From: Psychrobacter sp.
GTDB taxonomy: Bacteria; Pseudomonadota; Gammaproteobacteria; Pseudomonadales; Moraxellaceae
Length of the DNA: 8,757 nucleotides
Direction of reading: 5' to 3'
NCBI GenBank assembly: GCA_012270355.1
Contig: JAAXIL010000018.1
Coordinates: forward strand, 1 to 8,757
This document shows positions 1 to 6,541 of this stretch, piece by piece; position 1 is the stretch's first letter; the number at the start of each line of letters is the position of its first letter. Made by a program: the position numbers and the translations under genes. The notes below the pieces were generated by a model that did no database searches, was not told the DNA's origin, and saw only the letters and a program-made list of their open reading frames with translations.

Positions 1-1029
1 TGGCACAACTTGGTCTTTGGGCAATTTATTGAGATAACCATGAACCCGCTCAAACTGGCTGTCGTTAATACTGTGCGTGTAGTCATCATTATTGCCAATT
101 TTGGGATAATGAGTTTTGACCCATTTTTTCGCCTTGCTAATAAACTCTTCATGCAAATTTTTGGGCAATAGCACATAATCAGGGGCAATACAGGTTTGCC
201 CTGCGTTTAGGGTTTTGCCCATCATAAACCGTTTTACAACATTGTCCAAATTCGCATTATCCAACACCACCACAGGTGACTTACCACCCAGCTCTAAGGT
301 TACGGGCGTTAGGTTTGGAGCCGCTGCTGCCATGACTTTGCGTCCCACACTGGTTGAGCCCGTATATAGCAGGTGATCAAACGGTAATTTACTAAACGCT
401 TCGGCAAGCTCGACTTCACCTACGGCAACCGACACCATATCAGGTGAAAAATGCTCGCTCACCGCTTCGGCAAACGCCTCGGCAAATTTGGGGGCAGACT
501 CGCTCATTTTAATCATAATTCGATTGCCAGCGGTCAAAGCATCAATCATCGGACCGATGGCTAAAAACAAGGGATAGTTCCAAGGCACCATGATGCCTAC
601 TACGCCTAGGGGCTGTGGCTGAATTTCATTATGGGCTGGACGATAGAGGGGTGAGATGCCCATTTTGCGGGTTTTCATCCACGACTTGCCGTGCTTTTTG
701 GCATGAGCAATGCCCTGAAAACTGGGGAAAAATTCTGCCAAATTGGTTTCGTCTTTACTGCGATGATTAAAGTCTTCACTAATGGCATCGGCAAAGCGTT
801 TTTTATTTTTGCTGATCATTTGCTCTAGGCTATCTAGCAAAGCTACCCGATCTGTCCAGTCCAAAATGGGCTTGCGACGGCTGAGTTCACGCATGTGTTG
901 AAACTGCGTGTCAAGCTGGGCTTTGGTGGTTAAAATGCTTTGTGCCTGACTGATTTTGGGCGGATTGACCGTGTTTGAAGTTTGGGTTTGACTGTTATCT
1001 TGACGAGTGAGGGTGCTGGCGGTGTCCAT
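1..1029 (-). CDS. Coniferyl aldehyde dehydrogenase family protein (NAD(P)+-dependent), C-terminus outside window
   Basis: Oxidises an aldehyde to the carboxylic acid with NAD(P)+ in the cytoplasm. The 343 codons visible run off the left edge, so roughly the last 130-150 residues of a usual ~480-residue enzyme are missing. Visible motifs in order: VPWNYP (148-153, oxyanion Asn151), IMIKMSE (171-177, cofactor-binding Lys), TGSTSVGR (223-230, Gly motif of the Rossmann fold), LELGGKSP (245-252, general base Glu246) and GQTC (277-280, catalytic Cys280) followed by IAPDYVL, which is typical of the coniferyl/CalB subgroup. The first ~35 residues are a polar Thr/Ser/Gln-rich extension. The start is the ATG preceded by AAGGA at 1037-1041. 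It is divergent from lipB. The true substrate cannot be read from sequence; medium- or long-chain aldehydes are as plausible as coniferaldehyde. Confidence 0.9.
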   Translation of the reverse strand, partial: MDTASTLTRQDNSQTQTSNTVNPPKISQAQSILTTKAQLDTQFQHMRELSRRKPILDWTDRVALLDSLEQMISKNKKRFADAISEDFNHRSKDETNLAEFFPSFQGIAHAKKHGKSWMKTRKMGISPLYRPAHNEIQPQPLGVVGIMVPWNYPLFLAIGPMIDALTAGNRIMIKMSESAPKFAEAFAEAVSEHFSPDMVSVAVGEVELAEAFSKLPFDHLLYTGSTSVGRKVMAAAAPNLTPVTLELGGKSPVVVLDNANLDNVVKRFMMGKTLNAGQTCIAPDYVLLPKNLHEEFISKAKKWVKTHYPKIGNNDDYTHSINDSQFERVHGYLNKLPKDQVVP

Positions 1030-1087
1030 AGGGTTATCCTTAACTGTCTATCTTTAGGTCAAAAAATGAAACGAATGCGTATAACCG

Positions 1088-1180
1088 TATCATAAGGTTG
1101 CATGACGAATCCATGCTAAACTATACGTCCGATTGTCTAGCTTGCAATAAATATTGCATTCTTAGATTTATCATAAGGTT
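1088..1180. repeat. 12-bp direct repeat TATCATAAGGTT, two copies
   Basis: The 12-mer TATCATAAGGTT occurs at 1088-1099 and again at 1169-1180, 81 bp apart, both in the divergent intergenic region. Read on the minus strand each copy contains TATGAT, which resembles a -10 hexamer. The spacing is close to eight helical turns. It may be a duplicated regulator site or chance in AT-rich DNA. Confidence 0.35.
1143..1158. promoter_or_regulatory. Perfect inverted repeat, candidate operator
   Basis: TGCAATA-AA-TATTGCA is a perfect 7-bp inverted repeat with a 2-bp spacer, lying 58 bp upstream of lipB in the divergent gap. Size and symmetry fit a site for a dimeric helix-turn-helix regulator. There is no T-run, so it is not a terminator. 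That it regulates either neighbour is inference. Confidence 0.35.
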
Positions 1181-1216
1181 TTAGCCGACATAAATCCATA
1201 GCTTGAAGGCAGTGAG

Positions 1217-1957
1217 ATGATGCAAAATGTTAATGACATTTCTGACACGTTAATCATCAAGCATCTGTCTCATGCCGATTATGAGCAGGCGCATGCCCAA
1301 ATGCTTGCTCGTACGCTTGACCGTATCGCTGAAAAAAAGGCAGGGCTTCCTACGCCTGATGAACTGTGGCTCGTTGAACACAACGACGTTTATACGCTTG
1401 GGCAAGCGGGCAAACGAGAGCATATTTTAAATGTCACGAATACGCCCATCATCCAAACTGATAGAGGCGGGCAAGTCACCTGGCATGGTACAGGTCAACT
1501 GGTCATGTATTGGTTATTTGACCTAAACAGGTTGGGCTGGAGCGTGCGAGATTTAGTATCGCATGCTGAGCAATGTGTGGAAGATGTTTTAAACGCTCAG
1601 CTTAAAGATGGTTTGATGGCTCACGCTCGGCAAGACGCCCCTGGCGTGTATATTTATAAAGGTGAATTTGATGTCAATCATCCCGAAAAATACCTGATGG
1701 GCAAAATCGCTTCGCTCGGTTTTAAAATAAAGCATGGATTTAGCTATCATGGACTGGCGTTAAACGTTCGGTGTAATTTAACCGCTTTTGATGCCATCAA
1801 TCCGTGTGGTTATCAGGGGATGCGGATGCTCAATGTGCAAGATGTGTCAAAAAACGCTGATGATTTGAATTATGTCTCGTTGTTTGATTTGCCATTGGTC
1901 ACAGCGATGGTTGAGAATATTGAGAAGCGACGAATGGGTGAGATAGAGCTAAGATGA
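1217..1957 (+). CDS. lipB: Octanoyltransferase LipB (lipoyl/octanoyl-ACP:protein N-octanoyltransferase)
   Basis: Transfers octanoate from octanoyl-ACP to the lipoyl-domain lysine of 2-oxoacid dehydrogenases and GcvH, the first step of endogenous lipoate synthesis, in the cytoplasm. The 246 residues show RGGQVTWHGTGQ (83-94; most family members have HGPGQ, here Thr92 replaces Pro), catalytic Lys163 in GKIASLGFKIKHG, SYHGLALNV (176-184) and catalytic Cys197 in INPCGYQGM. Between the conserved GVY (143-145) and Lys163 the loop is about a dozen residues longer than I recall for E. coli LipB. The start is the first of two tandem ATGs, 7 nt after GAAGG. The stop overlaps the next gene by ATGA, so the two are probably translated together. 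lipA is not in the window. Confidence 0.95.
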   Translation: MMQNVNDISDTLIIKHLSHADYEQAHAQMLARTLDRIAEKKAGLPTPDELWLVEHNDVYTLGQAGKREHILNVTNTPIIQTDRGGQVTWHGTGQLVMYWLFDLNRLGWSVRDLVSHAEQCVEDVLNAQLKDGLMAHARQDAPGVYIYKGEFDVNHPEKYLMGKIASLGFKIKHGFSYHGLALNVRCNLTAFDAINPCGYQGMRMLNVQDVSKNADDLNYVSLFDLPLVTAMVENIEKRRMGEIELR

Positions 1958-2583
1958 TAAAGAACAATTTAATTTTACAAACCGCCCTCACTGACCCTGA
2001 CATAACGTGGCAAGTGCACAATTGCAAAATCAGTGAGCAAACGGTAAAGCAAGACGGCAAATTGCCTTTGATGTATCATTATGATGCCCTACCCGATGAG
2101 GTCAAAACCGCTCATCTCTTATCTGCTGACTTATTAAAACAGTTTAGTACGCCCATGACTGCTCAAGATGTGGCGGATAAATTGAGCGTGGATGCAACTC
2201 TAATTCCTTCACCGTGGTTCGTTAAATTTGTTGGCACAGCAGTGTTGTTTTGCGAGCAATTACAGTTGGCTATTCGTCTTAAGTTCACCAATACCGCCAA
2301 AGACTTAGACCCGATTTATTGTGCGTCGAAAACGGATGCTATGAAAATTGCGGTGCAAGATTGGCATTGTTTTGGCGAGGTGTTTGTGTTGAATAAATCA
2401 TCGGATGTACTCACCATTTTGGATTTGGACGATAATCCCTTTGAGCTTGAACCCATGCCGAGTTATCAGCAGTTACCAACCGCTCAATCCATTGCCATCT
2501 TAACCTTGATAGACGCAGACACCTCCGCACAAAATACCGTGCGTCGAATTTTGGATAAGGCAATTCGAGATAGGCTTTTATAG
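1954..2583 (+). CDS. Hypothetical protein translationally coupled to lipB
   Basis: I do not recognise this 209-residue protein. It overlaps the lipB stop codon by four bases (ATGA) and has no strong SD of its own, so it is probably translated by coupling from lipB. It has no signal peptide and no membrane-length hydrophobic segment, so a cytoplasmic location is likely. The composition is acidic, with four scattered cysteines (24, 100, 123, 139). A short hydrophobic stretch (about 88-106) and an acidic patch DLDDNPFELEP (157-167) stand out, and the C-terminus is a likely basic helix (196-209). Codon use looks like that of its neighbours, and the uninterrupted reading frame and tight coupling support a real gene. 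A role near lipoate or acyl-ACP metabolism would be guesswork from position only. Confidence 0.8.
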   Translation: MIKNNLILQTALTDPDITWQVHNCKISEQTVKQDGKLPLMYHYDALPDEVKTAHLLSADLLKQFSTPMTAQDVADKLSVDATLIPSPWFVKFVGTAVLFCEQLQLAIRLKFTNTAKDLDPIYCASKTDAMKIAVQDWHCFGEVFVLNKSSDVLTILDLDDNPFELEPMPSYQQLPTAQSIAILTLIDADTSAQNTVRRILDKAIRDRLL

Positions 2584-2625
2584 TACAATGAATCCATTCA
2601 TCACCTATTACCCATCAACAGGAAA
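2584..2625 (+). promoter_or_regulatory. Possible ilvD promoter element and ilvD ribosome binding site
   Basis: The 47-bp gap before ilvD holds TACAAT (2584-2589), five of six matches to a -10 box, but no good -35 at 16-18 bp upstream. AGGAAA (2620-2625) is the ilvD SD, with AGGA 7 nt from the ATG. No leader peptide or attenuator hairpin is visible. ilvD could equally be read through from lipB. Confidence 0.3.
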
Positions 2626-2630
2626 ATTAA

Positions 2631-4568
2631 ATGCAATACCGCTCTAAAACCTCTACCGCTGGACGTAACATGGCTGGGGCTCGTGCCCTTTGGCGAGCCA
2701 CAGGCATGACCGATGGTGATTTCGATAAGCCCATCATTGCCATTGCCAACTCGTTTACTCAATTTGTGCCAGGACATGTGCATCTTAAAGACATGGGACA
2801 ACTGGTGGCTCGGGAAATTGAGAAATCAGGTGGGGTTGCCAAAGAGTTTAATACCATTGCTGTGGACGATGGCATTGCGATGGGACACAGTGGCATGCTT
2901 TACTCATTGCCGAGCCGTGACCTGATTGCCGATTCGGTAGAATACATGGTCAACGCCCATTGTGCCGATGCGTTGGTGTGTATTTCTAACTGCGACAAAA
3001 TCACCCCAGGTATGCTGATGGCGGCATTACGTCTGAACATTCCTGTTATTTTTGTGTCGGGCGGACCGATGGAAGCAGGCAAGGTTTTGGCATCGGACTT
3101 AAACTCTGGTTTGCATTCGCACAATACCGATGGCACAAACGATAGCGATTCTGCCGACTTGGAAAATACGGGGAAACAGAAGGTTCGCAAGCTCGACTTG
3201 GTTGACGCCATGATTGATGCTGCCGACGATACCATTAGTGATGAAGACGTGGCAACCATTGAGCGTTCAGCATGCCCAACGTGTGGCTCTTGCTCAGGCA
3301 TGTTTACTGCTAACTCCATGAACTGCTTGACCGAAGCGTTAGGGCTTTCTTTACCGGGTAATGGTTCGATGCTGGCGACGCACGCTAAACGCCGTGATTT
3401 ATTTTTGCAAGCTGGCAGAACCATCGTTGAACTTGCCAAACGCCGCTATGAGCAGGATGATGACAGCGTTTTGCCCCGCTCTATCGCTACCAAAGCTGCC
3501 TTTGAAAATGCAATGAGCCTTGATATTGCGATGGGTGGGTCAACCAACACCATTTTGCATTTGCTTGCCGCCGCTTTTGAAGCCAAAGTTGACTTTAAAA
3601 TGGCGGACATTGACCGCTTGAGTCGCCGAGTGCCGTGTTTGTCAAAAGTTGCTCCTGCCACGCAAAAATATCACATGGAAGATGTGCACCGTGCGGGGGG
3701 TGTGATGGCAATTTTGGCAGAGCTTAACCGAGCGGGCTTGTTGACCACTGACGTACCGACAGTGCATAGCGACAGTTTGGAAGACGCCCTGCAAAAATGG
3801 GATATTACAAATATCGACCATCCCCACAACGAAACTGCCCGCCAGTGGTATCTCGCCGCTCCTGGTGGCGTGCGAACCACACAAGCGTTCTCTCAAGACA
3901 ACTTATGGTCAAATTTGGATGTCAATCGAGAGTCGTGTTGCATTCGCTCCATCGACCACGCCTAATAGCAGGACGGTGGTTTGGCGGTATTGTTTGGCAA
4001 TATTGCTGAGCGAGGTTGTGTGGTAAAAACTGCTGGCGTGGATGACAGCATTTTGACCTTTACGGGACGTGCTCGGGTATTTGAGTCGCAAGACGATGCG
4101 GTGGACGCCATTTTGGCGGATAAAATAGTGGCGGGTGACATCGTGATTATCCGCTATGAAGGACCAAAGGGCGGTCCTGGCATGCAAGAAATGCTCTACC
4201 CTACTTCTTACCTTAAATCCAAAGGGTTAGGCAAAGACTGTGCTTTGCTAACCGACGGACGGTTTTCAGGCGGAACGTCGGGCTTATCCATCGGACATGC
4301 AAGCCCTGAGGCGGCAGAAGGCGGGGCGATTGGTTTGGTGGTTGAAGGCGACACCATCCACATCGACATTCCAAACCGTAGCATCAATTTGGACATATCC
4401 GAAGATGAGCTTAATGAGCGTCGAGCTTCAATGGACGCTAAAGGCAGCGAGGGCTGGAAGCCTGTCAACCGTGAACGAGAGGTCAGTGTGGCTCTTAGGG
4501 CTTATGCGGCATTGACGACCAGTGCTGATACGGGTGCGGTGCGGGATGTGACGCAGGTTGAGCGGTAA
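2631..4568 (+). pseudogene. ilvD: Dihydroxy-acid dehydratase IlvD, interrupted by two in-frame stops
   Basis: IlvD dehydrates 2,3-dihydroxy-isovalerate and 2,3-dihydroxy-3-methylvalerate to the 2-oxoacids in valine, isoleucine, leucine and pantothenate synthesis. It is a cytoplasmic Fe-S, Mg-dependent enzyme. The 5' part (2631-3965, 444 aa) has DDGIAMGH (Asp80), NCDKITPG (Cys121, Asp122, carbamylated Lys123) and CPTCGSC (Cys221 equivalent to the E. coli ligand Cys195). Codons 445-446 are TAA TAG where the family has Tyr-Ser. Reading then resumes in the same frame with [11 protein letters not shown] and continues to 4568 with [15 protein letters not shown] (catalytic-site Glu) and [11 protein letters not shown] (catalytic Ser). 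Without the stops the product would be about 645 aa, against 616 in E. coli; most of the excess is a ~27-residue polar insertion near 152-185. Everything else is well conserved, so the break is recent or a sequencing error. A TTG at 3981 could restart the 3' part (195 aa). Confidence 0.9.
3963..3968 (+). other. Tandem in-frame stop codons TAA TAG inside ilvD
   Basis: The bases gcc TAA TAG cag gac replace the Tyr-Ser of the conserved HAYS(K/Q)DGG segment. A wild-type GCC TAT AGC CAG GAC would give this sequence by gaining one A after TA and losing one C of CC, leaving the downstream frame unchanged. Explaining it by substitutions would need about four changes in nine bases. The ancestral codons are inferred, not seen. 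Confidence 0.8.
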
Positions 4569-4642
4569 AACTGGTGAAGCCATAATGATTAACCTCAATG
4601 TGAAACCGCAAATTTCAATGCAACTCAATGAGATGATACGAT

Positions 4643-4671
4643 TTTAAACACTATCCTTTACTGACTATAAT
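4643..4671 (+). promoter_or_regulatory. Sigma-70-like promoter for the lipoprotein gene
   Basis: TTTAAA (4643-4648) and a perfect TATAAT (4666-4671) are separated by 17 bp. Transcription would begin near 4678, giving a leader of about 55 nt before the ATG at 4733, where AAGGA (4722-4726) lies 6 nt upstream. The rest of the 164-bp ilvD-lipoprotein gap shows no terminator that I can see. Confidence 0.55.
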
Positions 4672-4732
4672 GTAACAATGTGAACGTCATGCTTTTGTTT
4701 GACACAACTTTTTTGAATACTAAGGACATTCT

Positions 4733-5125
4733 ATGAAACCTTTAAAACTGGCTACCCTTTTCGCTCCTGTTTTGTTACTTGCAGGCTGTGCCACCTCCCC
4801 AACTGGGGCTCCCGTTAATGCCAACACGGCCATCGGTACGGCAAGCAATGTGGGCATGGCAGTGTTTCAATCTGAAGTGGGTCGCAAATGTCGCAGTGAA
4901 CTCACGAACAACAACTACTGGAAGATGGCATCGCTCGCCATGAACGAACAAAAACGCACCGACATTCAAAACAACGTGTGTGGCTGCGTGAGCAAGCGAG
5001 CCACCGAATCGGTGAGTTTGGTGGATTTGACGACGGCTGCCATCGACTCAAATTCCCGCAACCAAATTGTCGCTCAAGCTGTGGCTAACACCATGCAAGG
5101 GTGCTACCGTGAGTTTGTGCGTTAA
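4733..5125 (+). CDS. Small cysteine-rich lipoprotein of unknown function
   Basis: This 130-residue protein begins with a typical lipoprotein signal peptide: basic MKPLK, a hydrophobic core and the lipobox LAGC, with Cys19 as the predicted lipidated residue. Ala at +2 favours Lol export to the outer membrane. The mature part (111 residues after Cys19) has four more cysteines, at 53, 83, 85 and 124. The CGC pair and the even outer spacing suggest two disulfides in a small helical periplasmic domain. The end, GCYREFVR, looks like a defined C-terminus. It has its own promoter (TATAAT at 4666-4671), SD (AAGGA) and terminator (5159-5190), so it is probably a single-gene unit. I do not recognise a named family. 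The lipoprotein call is strong; function is unknown. Confidence 0.85.
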   Translation: MKPLKLATLFAPVLLLAGCATSPTGAPVNANTAIGTASNVGMAVFQSEVGRKCRSELTNNNYWKMASLAMNEQKRTDIQNNVCGCVSKRATESVSLVDLTTAAIDSNSRNQIVAQAVANTMQGCYREFVR

Positions 5126-5158
5126 TCTGCACTCCTCTTCAATTTAACCCAGTTTTCC

Positions 5159-5190
5159 CCTCATTTATGCTTAGGTAAATGAGGTTTTTT
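5159..5190 (+). terminator. Rho-independent terminator after the lipoprotein gene
   Basis: CCTCATTTA and TAAATGAGG form a perfect 9-bp stem (5159-5167 with 5176-5184), with an 8-nt loop and an immediate run of six T (5185-5190). It begins 34 nt after the lipoprotein stop and points rightward only. Its T-run ends 22 nt before the antiporter start. Confidence 0.88.
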
Positions 5191-5212
5191 ATCTGCCCGA
5201 AATCTAATTTCT

Positions 5213-6451
5213 ATGATTGAAAATTACAACGAGTTTTTGCTGGTGTGTGGCTTGTCGTTTCTGTTTGGGGCGTTTGCCCCGCTATTATTTAAACGCTTGC
5301 CCGTGTCGCTGCCCATGCTTCAAGTCAGTTTTGGTATTGCCATGGGCTATTTTTGGGAAGCCCTCCCCTTTTTGGACCCCTTATCAAACGGCACAGTAGT
5401 CGAAAAAATTACCGAATTTGTGGTGCTGGTTTCTCTGGTTGGGGCAGGCATCAAAATTGATACCCCGCTGAAATGGAGATATTGGCGACCAACCGTACGG
5501 CTACTGATCATCACCATGCCGATTTGTATTGGGGTGATGGCAGTGTTGGGTTATTACACCTTTGGATTAAGTTTGGCTGCCGCTATCTTATTGGGTGCAG
5601 TACTAGCCCCTACCGACCCCGTACTTGCCTCCAGCATTCAAGTGGGTCCGCCCAATGAAGGCAAGCAAGAAGATACGCCTAGATTTTCTTTGACCTCCGA
5701 GGCAGGCTTAAATGACGGTTTGGCATTTCCTTTTGTGTATCTCGCCATCGCCATTGCTGAAGCCTCGATGGACGGCAAGGGCGTATCCAGTGAGCTTTTG
5801 TGGTCATGGTTTGGCTATGAAGTGGTGTGGAAAATTTTAGCGGGCACAGTGGTGGGTTGGGCAGTCGGTAAAGTGGTGGCAAAATTTGTGTTTTCTAAGC
5901 TCGCCAAAGACACTGCATTGTCGCAAGGCTATGTTATCGTGGCTCTCATGCTGCTGTCGTACGGCATTGCCGAGTTTATTCACGGCTATGGATTTATTGC
6001 GGTGTTTGTGGCGGGGTTTGCGTTTCGTCGCAGTGAGTGTGAGCATGATTATCACCAAAAATTGCATAATTTCGCTGAGCAGTCGGAAGGACTTTTGATG
6101 TCATTGGTACTCGTCACCTTTGGTATGGTGATTGGTCAAGCCATTGATGCCGATCTAGAATTGACTTGGAAGGTGTATGGCGTGGCGTTACTTTGCCTAC
6201 TCATTGTTCGACCTGTAGCAGGGTGGCTCAGTTTAGCAGGACTGGGCATCGAAAAGCGTGATAAGTTTGTGATTTCAAGTCTTGGTATTCGGGGCATCGG
6301 GACGTTTTATTATTTGTCTTATGCCTTAAATAAAGACGTATTTGATAAAGACAGTGCCACTGTGCTTTGGATTGTGTGCATGGTGGTAGTGGTGATGTCC
6401 ATCTTCATTCACGGCATGAGTGCACCAAAGCTGATGGAAAAGCAGGATTAA
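5213..6451 (+). CDS. CPA1-family (NhaP-like) sodium:proton antiporter
   Basis: Inner-membrane secondary transporter exchanging cytoplasmic Na+ (or K+/Li+) for H+, serving pH and salt homeostasis. The 412 residues are almost entirely hydrophobic helices, about 11-13 segments by eye. Family signatures: APTDPVLASS (132-141) with the TDP unwound-helix motif, SEAGLNDG (162-169) with the ion-binding Asn167-Asp168 pair typical of electroneutral CPA1 members, RPVAGW (333-338), and GIRGIG (358-363), the GxRG helix motif. There is no long cytoplasmic C-terminal regulatory domain; the protein ends shortly after the last helix. The start is the ATG at 5213. The next in-frame Met (35) would remove the first helix. 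No clear SD precedes it and a strong terminator lies just upstream, so initiation may be weak or leaderless. It converges on the phosphatase-like gene. Ion specificity cannot be read from sequence. Confidence 0.9.
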   Translation: MIENYNEFLLVCGLSFLFGAFAPLLFKRLPVSLPMLQVSFGIAMGYFWEALPFLDPLSNGTVVEKITEFVVLVSLVGAGIKIDTPLKWRYWRPTVRLLIITMPICIGVMAVLGYYTFGLSLAAAILLGAVLAPTDPVLASSIQVGPPNEGKQEDTPRFSLTSEAGLNDGLAFPFVYLAIAIAEASMDGKGVSSELLWSWFGYEVVWKILAGTVVGWAVGKVVAKFVFSKLAKDTALSQGYVIVALMLLSYGIAEFIHGYGFIAVFVAGFAFRRSECEHDYHQKLHNFAEQSEGLLMSLVLVTFGMVIGQAIDADLELTWKVYGVALLCLLIVRPVAGWLSLAGLGIEKRDKFVISSLGIRGIGTFYYLSYALNKDVFDKDSATVLWIVCMVVVVMSIFIHGMSAPKLMEKQD

Positions 6452-6467
6452 TGCAAAAACTCGCCAT

Positions 6468-6505
6468 AAAAAACGCCCAAACCTTTTTAGACTAGGCTTG
6501 AGCGT
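6468..6505 (-). terminator. Intrinsic terminator of the leftward maoC-phosphatase unit
   Basis: Read leftward, ACGCTCAAGCC (6505-6495) pairs with GGTTTGGGCGT (6483-6473) in an 11-bp stem containing two G-U pairs, with an 11-nt loop, followed by TTTTTT (6473-6468). On the plus strand the G-U pairs become A-C mismatches and no T-run follows, so it works best leftward. It starts 28 nt past the phosphatase stop and may weakly block the antiporter transcript too. Confidence 0.72.
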
Positions 6506-6525
6506 CACTTAAATAAGAAGAAAGC

Positions 6526-6541
6526 TAACGAGTTAACGAGT
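6526..6541. repeat. 8-bp tandem duplication across a stop codon
   Basis: TAACGAGT is repeated exactly twice, covering the stop codon and last codons of the leftward phosphatase-like gene. Either unit supplies a stop in frame, so the duplication is probably neutral slippage. Confidence 0.5.

Larger units (their letters stand above)
1030..1216. promoter_or_regulatory. Divergent promoter region between aldehyde dehydrogenase and lipB
   Basis: This 187-bp AT-rich gap must hold the promoters of both divergent genes. On the plus strand an extended -10 like TGCTAAACT lies at 1114-1122. On the minus strand, TATGAT hexamers occur inside the two copies of a 12-bp repeat (1088-1099 and 1169-1180). No convincing -35 box pairs with any of these, so the individual promoter calls are weak. 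The SD of the dehydrogenase is AAGGA (1037-1041, minus) and that of lipB is GAAGG (1205-1209, plus). Confidence 0.45.

Noticed and set aside
2900..3896. Several 69-179 aa minus-strand open frames opposite ilvD
   Set aside because: They are antisense shadows of a strongly conserved dehydratase, with no SD and no protein-like motifs.
3963..3968. Stop-codon recoding (pyrrolysine, read-through) at the ilvD stops
   Set aside because: Two different adjacent stops replace ordinary Tyr-Ser, and no recoding element is visible; an indel pair or sequence error is simpler.
4585..4647. 20-codon ORF just after ilvD, starting ATG ATT AAC
   Set aside because: It is very short, has only a poor SD, and its end lies inside the -35 of the lipoprotein promoter. 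There is no support for translation.
4699..4704. Perfect TTGACA upstream of the lipoprotein gene
   Set aside because: No -10-like hexamer lies 16-18 bp downstream; the TTTAAA/TATAAT pair at 4643-4671 is the better promoter.
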